NCBI GenBank assembly: GCA_035560815.1
Contig: DATMYR010000012.1
Coordinates: 62,001-126,000, forward strand
Direction of reading: 5' to 3'
Source: UBA5314 sp035560815
GTDB lineage: Bacteria; Bacillota; Syntrophomonadia; Syntrophomonadales; Syntrophomonadaceae
DNA length: 64,000 bases
The notes beneath the pieces are model-generated. The model was not told the origin of the DNA and searched no databases. It saw nothing but the letters and a program-made list of their open reading frames with translations. Of this stretch, positions 8,711 to 16,972 are shown piece after piece. Position 1 is the first letter of the stretch. Every line of letters starts with the position of its first letter. The translations under genes were made by a program, and so were the position numbers.

Positions 8711-8955
8711 TGCGCCGTTTCCCCGCCCCCCTGGAAGTCCACTGCGGTCCGGATAACCAGCCCCGGGATTTATATCTCCAGCCTGCCCAGGTCCGGGTGG
8801 TTGAGGTCCTGGACTGCTGGTGCGATACCGGCTGCTGGTGGGATGGGGAAAGCGAGAAGTTTTTTTACCGGCTGCACTGCATGCCCGACCTCCTTTGCGA
8901 AATATTTCAGGACCAGCACAGCGGGCAATGGTTTCTTTACAAGATTTATGACTAA
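8707..8955 (+). CDS. DUF6504-like small protein of the mutagenesis cassette
   Basis: The 82-residue product contains a tryptophan/cysteine-rich core (VVEVLDCWCDTGCWW) and ends with EIFQDQHSGQWFLYKIYD. This resembles DUF6504, a small domain often encoded next to imuB and dnaE2. The ATG at 8707 overlaps the imuB stop (ATGA), so translation is coupled. An upstream in-frame ATG at 8668 would bury the start in imuB and is less likely. Its function is unknown; its position suggests an accessory part of the polymerase complex. Confidence 0.65.
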   Translation: MMRRFPAPLEVHCGPDNQPRDLYLQPAQVRVVEVLDCWCDTGCWWDGESEKFFYRLHCMPDLLCEIFQDQHSGQWFLYKIYD

Positions 8956-9330
8956 GAGGTTGGGGGACACACCTTCCCTGGGGCGTAGCCTAGTTTAAAT
9001 GGCTTAAATATGTCTTGGGTTCATCAATATAGGCGAAATGTTGATTAGTAGCGGTAAGGAATGTCCCCTTGTCGCCGCCCGTCGATGCTGACGATGTTTC
9101 AGCGAGTGCCCGCTGATCGAAGGCGTAGCCTGAGAACGGGCCAGATCGAGATGAGCTGAGGCGAATTCCGAGATGGCAAGTGCCTGTGGTGCGCCTTGCA
9201 GCCGGCTGGATGGAGCATGGATCAGACAATGGCTTTACGCAAACGGGACACACTTTCCCCGCCAAGGCCTCTGCTGCCTCCCTAACGGGCAGCAAAGCGT
9301 TAAAGAGGTCTTAGTTGCCAAGGCAGAAGC
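8956..9330. repeat. Dispersed modular repeat, inverted copy of the 16.5-17.0 kb element
   Basis: This non-coding stretch lies inside the cassette. Its start carries GTTGGGGGACACACC, followed by GGAATGTCCCC near 9060, the pair typical of this repeat family. Segments at about 8988-9045, 9131-9195 and 9215-9260 are the reverse complement, with substitutions, of about 16900-16950, 16575-16635 and 16790-16840. No coding sequence of its own is convincing. Confidence 0.75.
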
Positions 9331-9378
9331 GGAATGCCCCTAGTAGCGCGCCAAGGCCGGAAGGGAGGGATGAGAAAG

Positions 9379-12300
9379 ATGTCATTTGTGCACCTGCACA
9401 CCCATAGCCCTTATTCTTTTTTGGATGGGGGCAGTTCTATAGAGGATCTGGTAGCCAGAGCTGCCGGTTTGCAGATGCCGGCTTTGGCCATAACCGATCA
9501 TGACAACCTGTGCGCAGCAGTAAAATTCAGCCAGGCCGCTGCCGGAACCGGTCTAAAACCCATTCAAGGAAGTGAAATCACTCTGGAGAACGGCTTTCAT
9601 CTTACACTCCTGGCCCGTAATAACCGGGGATATGCCTCTCTGTGCACTTTGCTTTCTCATGCCCACCTTTCCCACCCCCGGGGTCAACCCCGGGTTGCTT
9701 TTCATGAGTTGGAAAAGCTTCAGGATACCATTGCGCTGTCCGGCTGCCGCCGGGGCGAGCTGGCAGTCTTAATCCGCGCCGGTCAGTATCAAAAAGCCGG
9801 CCAGCGGGCTCAAGAATATTTGCGTTTGCTGGGGCGGGACCATTTCTTTATCGAGCTGCAGGATAATCTTCTCCCCGGCAACCGACAGCTCAACTATTAC
9901 CTGCTGCAGCTGGCCCAGTTCCTGGATATTGAACCGTTGGCTACCAATAATGTCCATTATGCGGGGCATGATGATTTTTTCATCCACGATCTCTTGAGCT
10001 GTGTTCGCACCTTGAGCAAAGTGCAGGAGATCCATGCGGAACGTCCTTTCAATGGGGAGAACTACTTGAAATCTTCCCTGCAGATGGCAGAATTGTTTTC
10101 CTTTTGCCCCCGGGCTCTGGAAAACACTTTGCGTCTGGAGCAGCAATGTGAACCAGTCTTCCGTAAAAAGGTTCTTCATTTCCCCGAATTTCAAGTGCCC
10201 TCTGGCAACCCGGTCCTCCACCTGCGCCATCTAACCTTCGAAGGAGCCCAGCTGCGCTACGGGCAGATCAAAGCTCCGGTCCGGGAGCGCCTGGAGCATG
10301 AACTGGGAGTGATCGAACAGATGGGCTTCGCCGGTTATTTTCTTCTGGTCCATGACCTGGCCTGCTTTGCCCGCTGTGAAGGAATTCGTTATGCCGGGCG
10401 GGGTTCGGCGGCTGACTCCCTGGTGGCTTACTGCCTTTATATATGTGAGGTGGATTCCCTGGAGCGCCGTCTGCTTTTCGAACGTTTCATGAGCCCGGAA
10501 AGATCAGAGCTTCCTGATATCGACATTGATTTTGAGGCGCGCTACCGCGACCGGGTGATTGATTATGTTTACCACAAATACGGAAAGGACCGGGTAGCCC
10601 GGGTGGCCACCTACAATACCTTTCGAGCACGATCTGCTATTCGGGACATAGGCAAGGCTCTGGGAATTGAAGAATCAGAACTGAGCGGCATAGCCAAAAA
10701 GCTGCCTTCCTTTAGCTATGCTGATAGCATCAGGCCTTTGCTGGAAAAGCTCCCCGAGCTGAAAAACAGCCCCTTGCATGAGCAGCGTTTTCAACTTCTG
10801 CTGGACGCCTGTGAAAGAATTGCTGGCTTTCCTCGTTTTCTGGGCACTCACCTGGGAGGGGTGGTGATCAGCGACTGCCCCATTACTCTGCTCAGCCCCC
10901 TGCAGCATTCAGCCCTGGGTCCGGTTATAACCCAATTTGATAAAGACGATGTTGAGGAATTGGGCCTGGTTAAACTGGATCTCCTCTCCCTGCGCACCCT
11001 TTCGGCAGTGAATGATACCATCGGTTTCATTCAAAGAGGGGGAGAAAAACTGGATTATGATGCCATTCCCCTGGACGACCGCCCCACCTATGAAAGAATC
11101 TCCAGCGGCCAGACCATCGGCGTTTTTCAATTGGAAAGCCCGGCTCAACGGGCTCTGCAAGCTCGTCTGGGAGCCAATCAGATGGAAGATATCATTGCCA
11201 GCGTGGCCCTGATCAGACCCGGTCCCATCAAAGGGAATATGGTGGAACCCTATATAGCCCGGCACCAGGGGCGGGAAGATATCACCTATCTTCATCCCCG
11301 GTTGGAGCCTATTCTGGGAAAAACCTACGGAGTGGTTCTTTTTCAGGAGCAGGTCATAGAAATAGCCACAGCGATAGCCGGCTTTACTGCCGGGGAAGCC
11401 GACCGGTTGCGCCGGGTGATGACGCATGCCCGTTCCCGTAATACCATGGATGAAATCGGCCACGATTTTATAGAAAAAGCGGTGGAAAATGGGGTGGAGG
11501 CTGAAACAGCCGCGCTTATTTTTTCCGGCATGGCTGGCTACGCCAGCTACGGATTTTGTGAAGCCCATGCTGCCGCCTTTGCCGCCACAAGTTTTAAGAC
11601 CGCCTATCTGCTTGAACACTACCCAGCTGAATACTACGCGGCCATACTCAACAATCAGCCTATGGGCTATTATCCCTATAATGTGATCTGCACCGAAGCC
11701 CGGCGTAGGGGTATAAAAATTCTGCCTCCGGATATCAACCTCAGCCAGGAGGATTTTACCGTGGGAGACAAAGCCATCCGGATCGGTTTAAAACAGGTAA
11801 AAGGGGCCAGACGGGCTGAAATCGCCTCCATCCTGGAAGCACGGCGCAGCAAGCCTTTTTCTTCCCTGGCCGACCTTATGCAGCGCAGTCCTCTGGCCTC
11901 GGATACAGCCGCAAACTTTATACGCTGTGGCGTTCTGGACAGCCTGCTGCCCAACCGGCGGCAGCTGCTCTTTCTGCTCCCTTATATAAGCGGGAAAGAG
12001 AAACAGGAATCTCTGGAATTCGGGCCTCCAGTTGGCGGCTCTCAGGTGTCCGATTTCTCCCTGGCGGAAAAACGTTTTTGGGAATATACTCTGCTGGGTA
12101 TGGATGTGGAAAATCATTTTATGTCTGCCCTGCGTCCCCAGCTCCGCCAGCAGAACATCTACTCCAGTCAGGATATACAAAATCTGCCCCATAATTCTTC
12201 CGCAGTCGTGTGCGGTTTGCTGCTAAGGCCCCATCGCCCTCCTACCCGCAGCGGAAAGATTACAGTATTTTTGTCTCTGGAAGATGAATTTGGCCTGACT

Positions 12301-12462
12301 GATGTAACGGTTTTCGAAAACATCTATATGCGCTATGGTCAGCTTATATTTGGCCCGCAGCAAGGCCCCCTGCTGGTGAAAGGGCGTCTGCAGCGCCGCG
12401 GCCAAGGGGTCAGCATCACTGCCCAGCACATCTCTGTCTTGCCGCCCGTAAAGCTGCAATAA
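9379..12462 (+). CDS. dnaE2: Error-prone DNA polymerase III alpha subunit (DnaE2-like)
   Basis: This is a C-family polymerase of 1027 residues, shorter than replicative DnaE/PolC and close to the usual DnaE2 length. It starts with a PHP domain (FVHLHTHSPYSFLDG, ITDHDN). The polymerase active site carries PDIDIDF at about residue 379 and GRGSAADSLV before it. A helix-hairpin-helix region and a C-terminal OB fold (VVCGLLLRPHRPPTRSGK) follow. ATG 9379 is chosen because AGGGAGGG lies at proper distance; ATG 9334 and 9370 lack spacing. In partnership with ImuB, DnaE2 performs SOS-induced translesion synthesis. The ~420-bp repeat-filled gap before it means it may also use a separate promoter. Confidence 0.85.
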   Translation: MSFVHLHTHSPYSFLDGGSSIEDLVARAAGLQMPALAITDHDNLCAAVKFSQAAAGTGLKPIQGSEITLENGFHLTLLARNNRGYASLCTLLSHAHLSHPRGQPRVAFHELEKLQDTIALSGCRRGELAVLIRAGQYQKAGQRAQEYLRLLGRDHFFIELQDNLLPGNRQLNYYLLQLAQFLDIEPLATNNVHYAGHDDFFIHDLLSCVRTLSKVQEIHAERPFNGENYLKSSLQMAELFSFCPRALENTLRLEQQCEPVFRKKVLHFPEFQVPSGNPVLHLRHLTFEGAQLRYGQIKAPVRERLEHELGVIEQMGFAGYFLLVHDLACFARCEGIRYAGRGSAADSLVAYCLYICEVDSLERRLLFERFMSPERSELPDIDIDFEARYRDRVIDYVYHKYGKDRVARVATYNTFRARSAIRDIGKALGIEESELSGIAKKLPSFSYADSIRPLLEKLPELKNSPLHEQRFQLLLDACERIAGFPRFLGTHLGGVVISDCPITLLSPLQHSALGPVITQFDKDDVEELGLVKLDLLSLRTLSAVNDTIGFIQRGGEKLDYDAIPLDDRPTYERISSGQTIGVFQLESPAQRALQARLGANQMEDIIASVALIRPGPIKGNMVEPYIARHQGREDITYLHPRLEPILGKTYGVVLFQEQVIEIATAIAGFTAGEADRLRRVMTHARSRNTMDEIGHDFIEKAVENGVEAETAALIFSGMAGYASYGFCEAHAAAFAATSFKTAYLLEHYPAEYYAAILNNQPMGYYPYNVICTEARRRGIKILPPDINLSQEDFTVGDKAIRIGLKQVKGARRAEIASILEARRSKPFSSLADLMQRSPLASDTAANFIRCGVLDSLLPNRRQLLFLLPYISGKEKQESLEFGPPVGGSQVSDFSLAEKRFWEYTLLGMDVENHFMSALRPQLRQQNIYSSQDIQNLPHNSSAVVCGLLLRPHRPPTRSGKITVFLSLEDEFGLTDVTVFENIYMRYGQLIFGPQQGPLLVKGRLQRRGQGVSITAQHISVLPPVKLQ

Positions 12463-12745
12463 GGGGACCTACGACCGAAGGGAGTCCATGGGGACATTCC
12501 CCAGCGGGGTGTGTCCCCATACCTTAGCGGGGAGGTGTGTCCCCCCATCTTATCGCTTTCATCCGAAAGACATCCTTACATCCACCGCCCATAGGGCGGT
12601 TAGGGGGACATTCCTTACCGGATTAACAAAGGATACCTTTCATGCCTTACCGCCTGTAGGGCGGTAACAGGGGGACATTCCTCTCTCGAAGAGGAGGTGT
12701 GTCACCCAACCTTAGCGGGGTGGTGTGTCCCCCAACCTTAGCGTA
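12463..12745. repeat. Dispersed modular repeat array downstream of dnaE2
   Basis: The stretch holds several GGGGACATTCC and GTGTGTCCCCC motifs, the phrase ACCTTAGCGGGG repeated with small changes (about 12521, 12710 and 12735), and two small hairpins of the form CCGCCC-N4-GGGCGG (12583-12600 and 12650-12667). The same modules recur at 8956-9330, 16440-16972, 34595-34655 and 44915-45006. I see no gene in it. Confidence 0.75.
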
Positions 12746-12750
12746 AAAAA

Positions 12751-12776
12751 AGAGGTGCACCCTATGGTGCACCTCT
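12751..12776 (-). terminator. Intrinsic terminator of hup
   Basis: An 11-bp perfect stem (12751-12761 with 12766-12776) has a 4-nt loop. On the minus strand it is followed by seven Ts, 20 bp past the hup stop. Confidence 0.9.
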
Positions 12777-12795
12777 GTTGTTCTCGAATTGCAGC

Positions 12796-13125
12796 CTATT
12801 TCTTCTTGGCGGGTTTTTTCTTAGCAGCGGCTTTGGCCGGAGCTTTCTTTTCTACAGCAACTGCTTCTTTGAGAGATTTGCCGGGTTTAAATGCCGGGAC
12901 TTTCGTGGCGGGAACTTTGATTTCTTCTCCGGTAGCTGGACTGATAACTTTTCTTTCTTTACGGTCGCGCACCTCAAAACTTCCAAAACCAATAATCTGA
13001 ACCTTGTCTCCACTGGCCAGGGCCTTTTGAATGGTTTCAACCAGGGCATCCAACGACTTGGCGGCGTCTTTTTGAGTTATCTCCGCTTTTTCTGCTAAAG
13101 CTTTTACCAGTTCCGATTTGTTCAC
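12796..13125 (-). CDS. hup: DNA-binding protein HU with basic C-terminal tail
   Basis: Residues 1-90 are a normal HU: MNKSELVKALAEKAEITQKDA, GFGSFEVRDRKER and NPATG-like SPATGEEIKVPA. HU bends and compacts DNA as a dimer. About 19 extra residues rich in Lys, Ala and Pro (KKAPAKAAAKKKPAKKK) follow, resembling the histone H1-like tails of actinobacterial HupB; most Firmicute HU proteins of ~90 residues lack this. The start is GTG at 13125 behind GGGAGG. It is monocistronic with its own terminator. Confidence 0.92.
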   Translation of the reverse strand: MNKSELVKALAEKAEITQKDAAKSLDALVETIQKALASGDKVQIIGFGSFEVRDRKERKVISPATGEEIKVPATKVPAFKPGKSLKEAVAVEKKAPAKAAAKKKPAKKK

Positions 13126-13341
13126 GACAGAATCCTCCCTTTATATTTATTGACCACCTTAAAAAAATTCCTCAAAAAAAAGGCAAATCCTGCTAATAAT
13201 CTAGATTTTCTGACTATTTTTTGATTTTTTTTTGTTTAAGATCCGGTTATGTTTACATTTTGCCATGCTTTTCAAGATTTTATACACGGAAAATCCCAAC
13301 TTACAGGCACTTTTTAATGAATCGACAACGCAGAGTGGCTT

Positions 13342-14370
13342 TTAATCAATCACCTCCATAATATTTACTGAACGGTCCAGAGCCAGGTTTACAAAGGTGT
13401 CCTGCACCTTGACGATAGGCCGGGTAGGCTGAAAAGCATCGATAAATATGACTTCGCCATGCTGCCCATCCGACAAAAGTACCTGGCTCCCTATCAAAGA
13501 TGAAGTAATCTTACCGTAAAAGCATTTGGTGATTACAGGATCCAGTTTGCCGAAGGATTCCTCCCACAATATATCTGCAGCTGTGAAAGGAGATCTTTTT
13601 CCGGAATATACGCGGGAGGATGTGATGGCATCAAATACGTCGCAGACCGCTATGATGGCTGCATAGGCATTGTTACCATAATTCTTTATCCTACTGGGAT
13701 ATCCCGATCCATCAGCCCGTTCATGATGATAGAGGACCGCATGAGCAACTATCGGGTCGATCCAACCCTGCCGACTAAGCAACTCAAATCCTAGAGTACT
13801 ATGCTTTTTCATCTCCTCATATTCTTCATCGGTTAATTTGCCCGGTTTATTTAGAATAGAATCAACAATAAATACTTTTCCTATGTCATGAAGGAGCCCT
13901 GCGGTTCCCAACTCTTTGATCTGCTGGTCTTTATATTTCATCCACCGTCCCACCAGCATAGCCAGCATTGACACATTAATTGAATGAGTGAAGAGATAAT
14001 CATCCTTGTCTTTCATAAGACGAATCCCTTTAAAAACATTTAATTCATCAAAAACTTCGTTGAAAAGGGCATCGACCGCGAGGTTTACTTCATCGGTTTC
14101 CAAAGGCTGCCCAAGCCTTGCTTCCATTAGAAAGGATTTTATGGCATGAAGGGAATCAGCATACACACTCTCAAACGGCTTCTCTTTCCCTCGATGTTGG
14201 TGAACTTCTTCAGCTACATATACATCCTCGATCTTCCTTTTAGCCAGAGAATCCAGGTGATCCTGAGTAACAACAGTACCCACTGGAAGAAGGAGTTGAG
14301 AATCAAAAGAGAATAGGTCCTTGCCCAATTTCACTCCCGGTTTCAGACTCTCAACCTTGATTTTAAGCAT
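13342..14370 (-). CDS. HD-GYP domain cyclic-di-GMP phosphodiesterase
   Basis: The 342-residue protein has an N-terminal region of about 100 residues of the kind common before HD-GYP domains (VESLKPGVKLGKDLF). The HD-GYP domain follows, with FTHSINVSML, LLHDIGK and HHERADGSGYP, so the metal ligands and the HHExxDGxGYP signature are intact. Such proteins hydrolyse cyclic di-GMP to GMP. It has no membrane segment and no receiver domain, so the input signal is unclear. It is transcribed alone, with about 215 bp of AT-rich non-coding sequence between it and hup. Confidence 0.88.
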   Translation of the reverse strand: MLKIKVESLKPGVKLGKDLFSFDSQLLLPVGTVVTQDHLDSLAKRKIEDVYVAEEVHQHRGKEKPFESVYADSLHAIKSFLMEARLGQPLETDEVNLAVDALFNEVFDELNVFKGIRLMKDKDDYLFTHSINVSMLAMLVGRWMKYKDQQIKELGTAGLLHDIGKVFIVDSILNKPGKLTDEEYEEMKKHSTLGFELLSRQGWIDPIVAHAVLYHHERADGSGYPSRIKNYGNNAYAAIIAVCDVFDAITSSRVYSGKRSPFTAADILWEESFGKLDPVITKCFYGKITSSLIGSQVLLSDGQHGEVIFIDAFQPTRPIVKVQDTFVNLALDRSVNIMEVID

Positions 14371-14459
14371 CGAAATTCCCCTTCAATCCTACATTCTGCA
14401 TAAATAATTCAACATGTTTTCGTACATTCCTTGTTATTCTTAAGTTTCTTGAACAATTT

Positions 14460-15575
14460 TTAAATATTTTTTAAACAAATTTCTTCATAAAGGCTGATAA
14501 TCCGGATAATCAGTCCTCGGGTCTGGGCTTCAGCCTGAAGCAGGGTGGCCAGGAGCTCAACAGCAACCTCTTCCGTCCCCTGATGACCAGCATCGATGAT
14601 AGCCAGTCCTATATCTCGGGCGAAACAGGCTTCATGATATTTTACATCACCGGTGATCAGTACCTGAATACCCTGACGATAAACGGCTTCAATAAAAGAT
14701 GCTCCCGAACCACTGATAACCGCCACCCGGTTAACTTTGCGTTCTAAATCCCCAACCACTTTGACCGAATCCAGTCCCAAGCGGCTTTTCACATGTTGGG
14801 CTAGCTCCTCCAGTTTCATTAACTCGGGAAGGATACCGGAACGCCCCGGTGCTAGATCAGACCCGCGATTAGCCAGCGCATACAAATCATAAGCAACTTC
14901 TTCATAAGGGTGGGCGGCCTTCATGGCCTTTAGAACTTGAGGAACCAACTTGTGCGGTAAAATAGTTTCCAGCCGGAATTCTTCGACTTCCTCCAGTTCA
15001 TTGATTCGCCCTAAGAAAGGCTTGGTTCCTGCAAGCGGGCGGAATGTCCCTGTTCCCGGCACCCGGAAACTGCAGTCCCGATAAGCGCCTATATGGCCAG
15101 CCCCGGCCTGGTTCACGGCCCGCCGCACCTGCTCCTCGTGGGTAACCGGCACATAGACTACCAGCTTGTACAGGAGTTCATGGCGGGAAGAAGGCAAAGG
15201 CTGGATTTCTTGCAGATCCAATTGTTTAGCCAGATAGAAATTCAAGCCTTGTTCGGCTATATCTAGATTGGTGTGGGCAGAATAAAGAGTGATGCCTGAT
15301 TCGATCAGTTGTTTAATCAGTTTGCCGGTAGTTGAAGTGAAATCCACTTTTTTTACAGGGCTAAATAAGAGAGGATGATGGGTAATTAGTAGTTCTACTC
15401 CAGCGTGGCAGGCTTTTTCAATGATTTTGGGACTGGGATCCAAGGCCAGACCCACCCGCTGGACAGACTGGTTTAGATCACCGACCTGCAGTCCGCTATT
15501 GTCCCATTCTTCAGCCAGATGGAGAGGGAAATATTCCTCCATGATGCTGGTAAGGTCTTTAACTGTGACTGACAC
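14460..15575 (-). CDS. Nif3-like dinuclear metal centre protein (YqfO type)
   Basis: The 371-residue protein contains LAEEWDNSGLQVGD, ITHHPLLFSP and, near the end, ITGDVKYHEACFARDIGLAIIDAGHQGTE, which supply the His/Asp/Glu ligands of the dinuclear metal site. A central insert with ALKAMKAAHPYEEVAYDLY is the PII-like module of the YqfO subgroup. The family has been called GTP cyclohydrolase I type 2, but its physiological role is not settled. It overlaps trmK by 17 nt, the same pairing as in Bacillus (yqfN-yqfO). Confidence 0.88.
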   Translation of the reverse strand: MSVTVKDLTSIMEEYFPLHLAEEWDNSGLQVGDLNQSVQRVGLALDPSPKIIEKACHAGVELLITHHPLLFSPVKKVDFTSTTGKLIKQLIESGITLYSAHTNLDIAEQGLNFYLAKQLDLQEIQPLPSSRHELLYKLVVYVPVTHEEQVRRAVNQAGAGHIGAYRDCSFRVPGTGTFRPLAGTKPFLGRINELEEVEEFRLETILPHKLVPQVLKAMKAAHPYEEVAYDLYALANRGSDLAPGRSGILPELMKLEELAQHVKSRLGLDSVKVVGDLERKVNRVAVISGSGASFIEAVYRQGIQVLITGDVKYHEACFARDIGLAIIDAGHQGTEEVAVELLATLLQAEAQTRGLIIRIISLYEEICLKNI

Positions 15576-16299
15576 CCGCCATCACCTCCAGGGCTTCGAT
15601 CTTTTGAAGATATTCCTCCAATCTTAGCTCTTGTTCAGGGGCACCGGCCTGCCGAATTCCCTGAACCACCTTCTGGTACTTTTTTCGCCAGGACTGGAGG
15701 TAAGCATTTTTCCAGGGGCTGTCACTACGCAGGATCACAGGTCCCAGATCTTTTTCCAAAGGGCTCAAATAATAAGGAGATCGGCCTGGTCTGACACTGA
15801 TAATAACAAAGATTTTATCTTTTTCGCCGACCAGGGTTTCCCTCTCAATAGGCCATCCCCGCTCGGCCAAACATTCCCGTAATACTGCAGCCCGGCTCAT
15901 AGGCTGAAGAACATAATGCTGGAAGCTTTCGGCTTTTTGCCAATCCCTCTCGAGAATTTCCGTAATGGTGTCACCACCCAGACCGGCTATGACTACACTG
16001 CCGGCTTCTCCTTTCCGGAGGGGCTGCAGTCCGTCACCCTGCCGAAGTTGGATGCAATTCCTCCAGGGACTTTTCTCAATCGTGCTTTGGGCCCTTTTAT
16101 AGGGTCCATCACCTAATTCAGTAATAATGGCTTCCGGGATTCCTTGCTTTTCCAGTAGAAACAGGGGCAGAAGGACATGATCAGAGCCAATATCGGCTAC
16201 AGTCAAACTCGGTCGTATTTCCTGGCTGATGGCGTAAAGCCGAGGCCCCAGTCTGATGCTCCCCAGTGCTTTCCCCAACAAGATGGCTCCTTCTCGCAC
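15559..16299 (-). CDS. trmK: tRNA (adenine(22)-N1)-methyltransferase
   Basis: This is a class I SAM methyltransferase of about 240 residues that methylates N1 of A22 in the D-loop of tRNAs. Seen motifs are VADIGSDHVLLPLFLL (SAM loop), REGDGL-like RQGDGLQPL and VIAGLGGDTITEIL, which are typical of TrmK. GTG at 16299 gives 246 residues; TTG at 16281 with GAAGGAG 5 nt upstream is an equally good start. It is translationally linked to the Nif3-like gene. Confidence 0.88.
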   Translation of the reverse strand: MREGAILLGKALGSIRLGPRLYAISQEIRPSLTVADIGSDHVLLPLFLLEKQGIPEAIITELGDGPYKRAQSTIEKSPWRNCIQLRQGDGLQPLRKGEAGSVVIAGLGGDTITEILERDWQKAESFQHYVLQPMSRAAVLRECLAERGWPIERETLVGEKDKIFVIISVRPGRSPYYLSPLEKDLGPVILRSDSPWKNAYLQSWRKKYQKVVQGIRQAGAPEQELRLEEYLQKIEALEVMAGVSHS

Positions 16300-16439
16300 A
16301 TTTTCCCTTATTATCCACTATCGTTGAAACATTAGCAATGAGGCATTCCGAATTAATGGGGATTTACGTGAGGATTGAAGAAGGCCTAACACCAAGAGAC
16401 CATTCCACTTCAGCATTAGCCCATAAATTCTTTCATGCT

Positions 16440-16972
16440 TTGTCACCCGTCAGGGCGGCACCACAGGCACTTCCTGCGGGCGCCTGCTTTCCCGCTCCGC
16501 GATCTTACGGGCCCAACATGAGAACATCTGCTTTTTTCGTCTGAACCCATTCTTACATCCACCGCCCATAGGGCGCACCACAGGCACTTGCCATCTCGGA
16601 ATTCGCCTCAGCTCATCTCGATCTGGCTGGCGGCTATGGGGACATTCCTTACCGCAGTCAAGGTTGGGGGACACACCTCCCCTTCGGGAGAGGAATGTCC
16701 CCCTGTGCTCCCTTCGGTCGCGGTAATTTTGCCTGTATTGATCAATTGAAGGTATAGTTTGAACCATTTAAGTTAGCTAACGCCACGGGGAAGGTGTGTC
16801 CCGTATACGCAAATCCATTCGTCTGATCCATGCTCCATCCAGCCGCCTGCAAGGCGGCGACAAGGGGACATTCCTTACCGCTACCAGCTGAGATTTTGCT
16901 TATATTGATGAATTCAAGACATAGCTTGAGCCAGTTAAGCTAGCTAACGCCCTGGGTATGGTGTGTCCCCTT
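16440..16972. repeat. Large dispersed-repeat locus between trmK and znuB
   Basis: Of the ~640 bp non-coding region, 16300-16440 shows nothing I can name. The rest is repeat. It has CCGCCC/GGGCGG mini-hairpins, GGGGACATTCCTTACCG twice (about 16636 and 16863) and TGTGTCCC motifs. It also has two tandem copies of a ~60-bp unit ending in TTAGCTAACGCC (about 16735-16785 and 16900-16950). Part of the unit matches 8956-9330 in inverse orientation. Its left-most module runs into the 3' end of znuB. Confidence 0.75.

Noticed and set aside
12463..12745. CRISPR-like array
   Set aside because: Motif spacing is irregular, the repeated words vary in order and orientation, and no cas genes are present.
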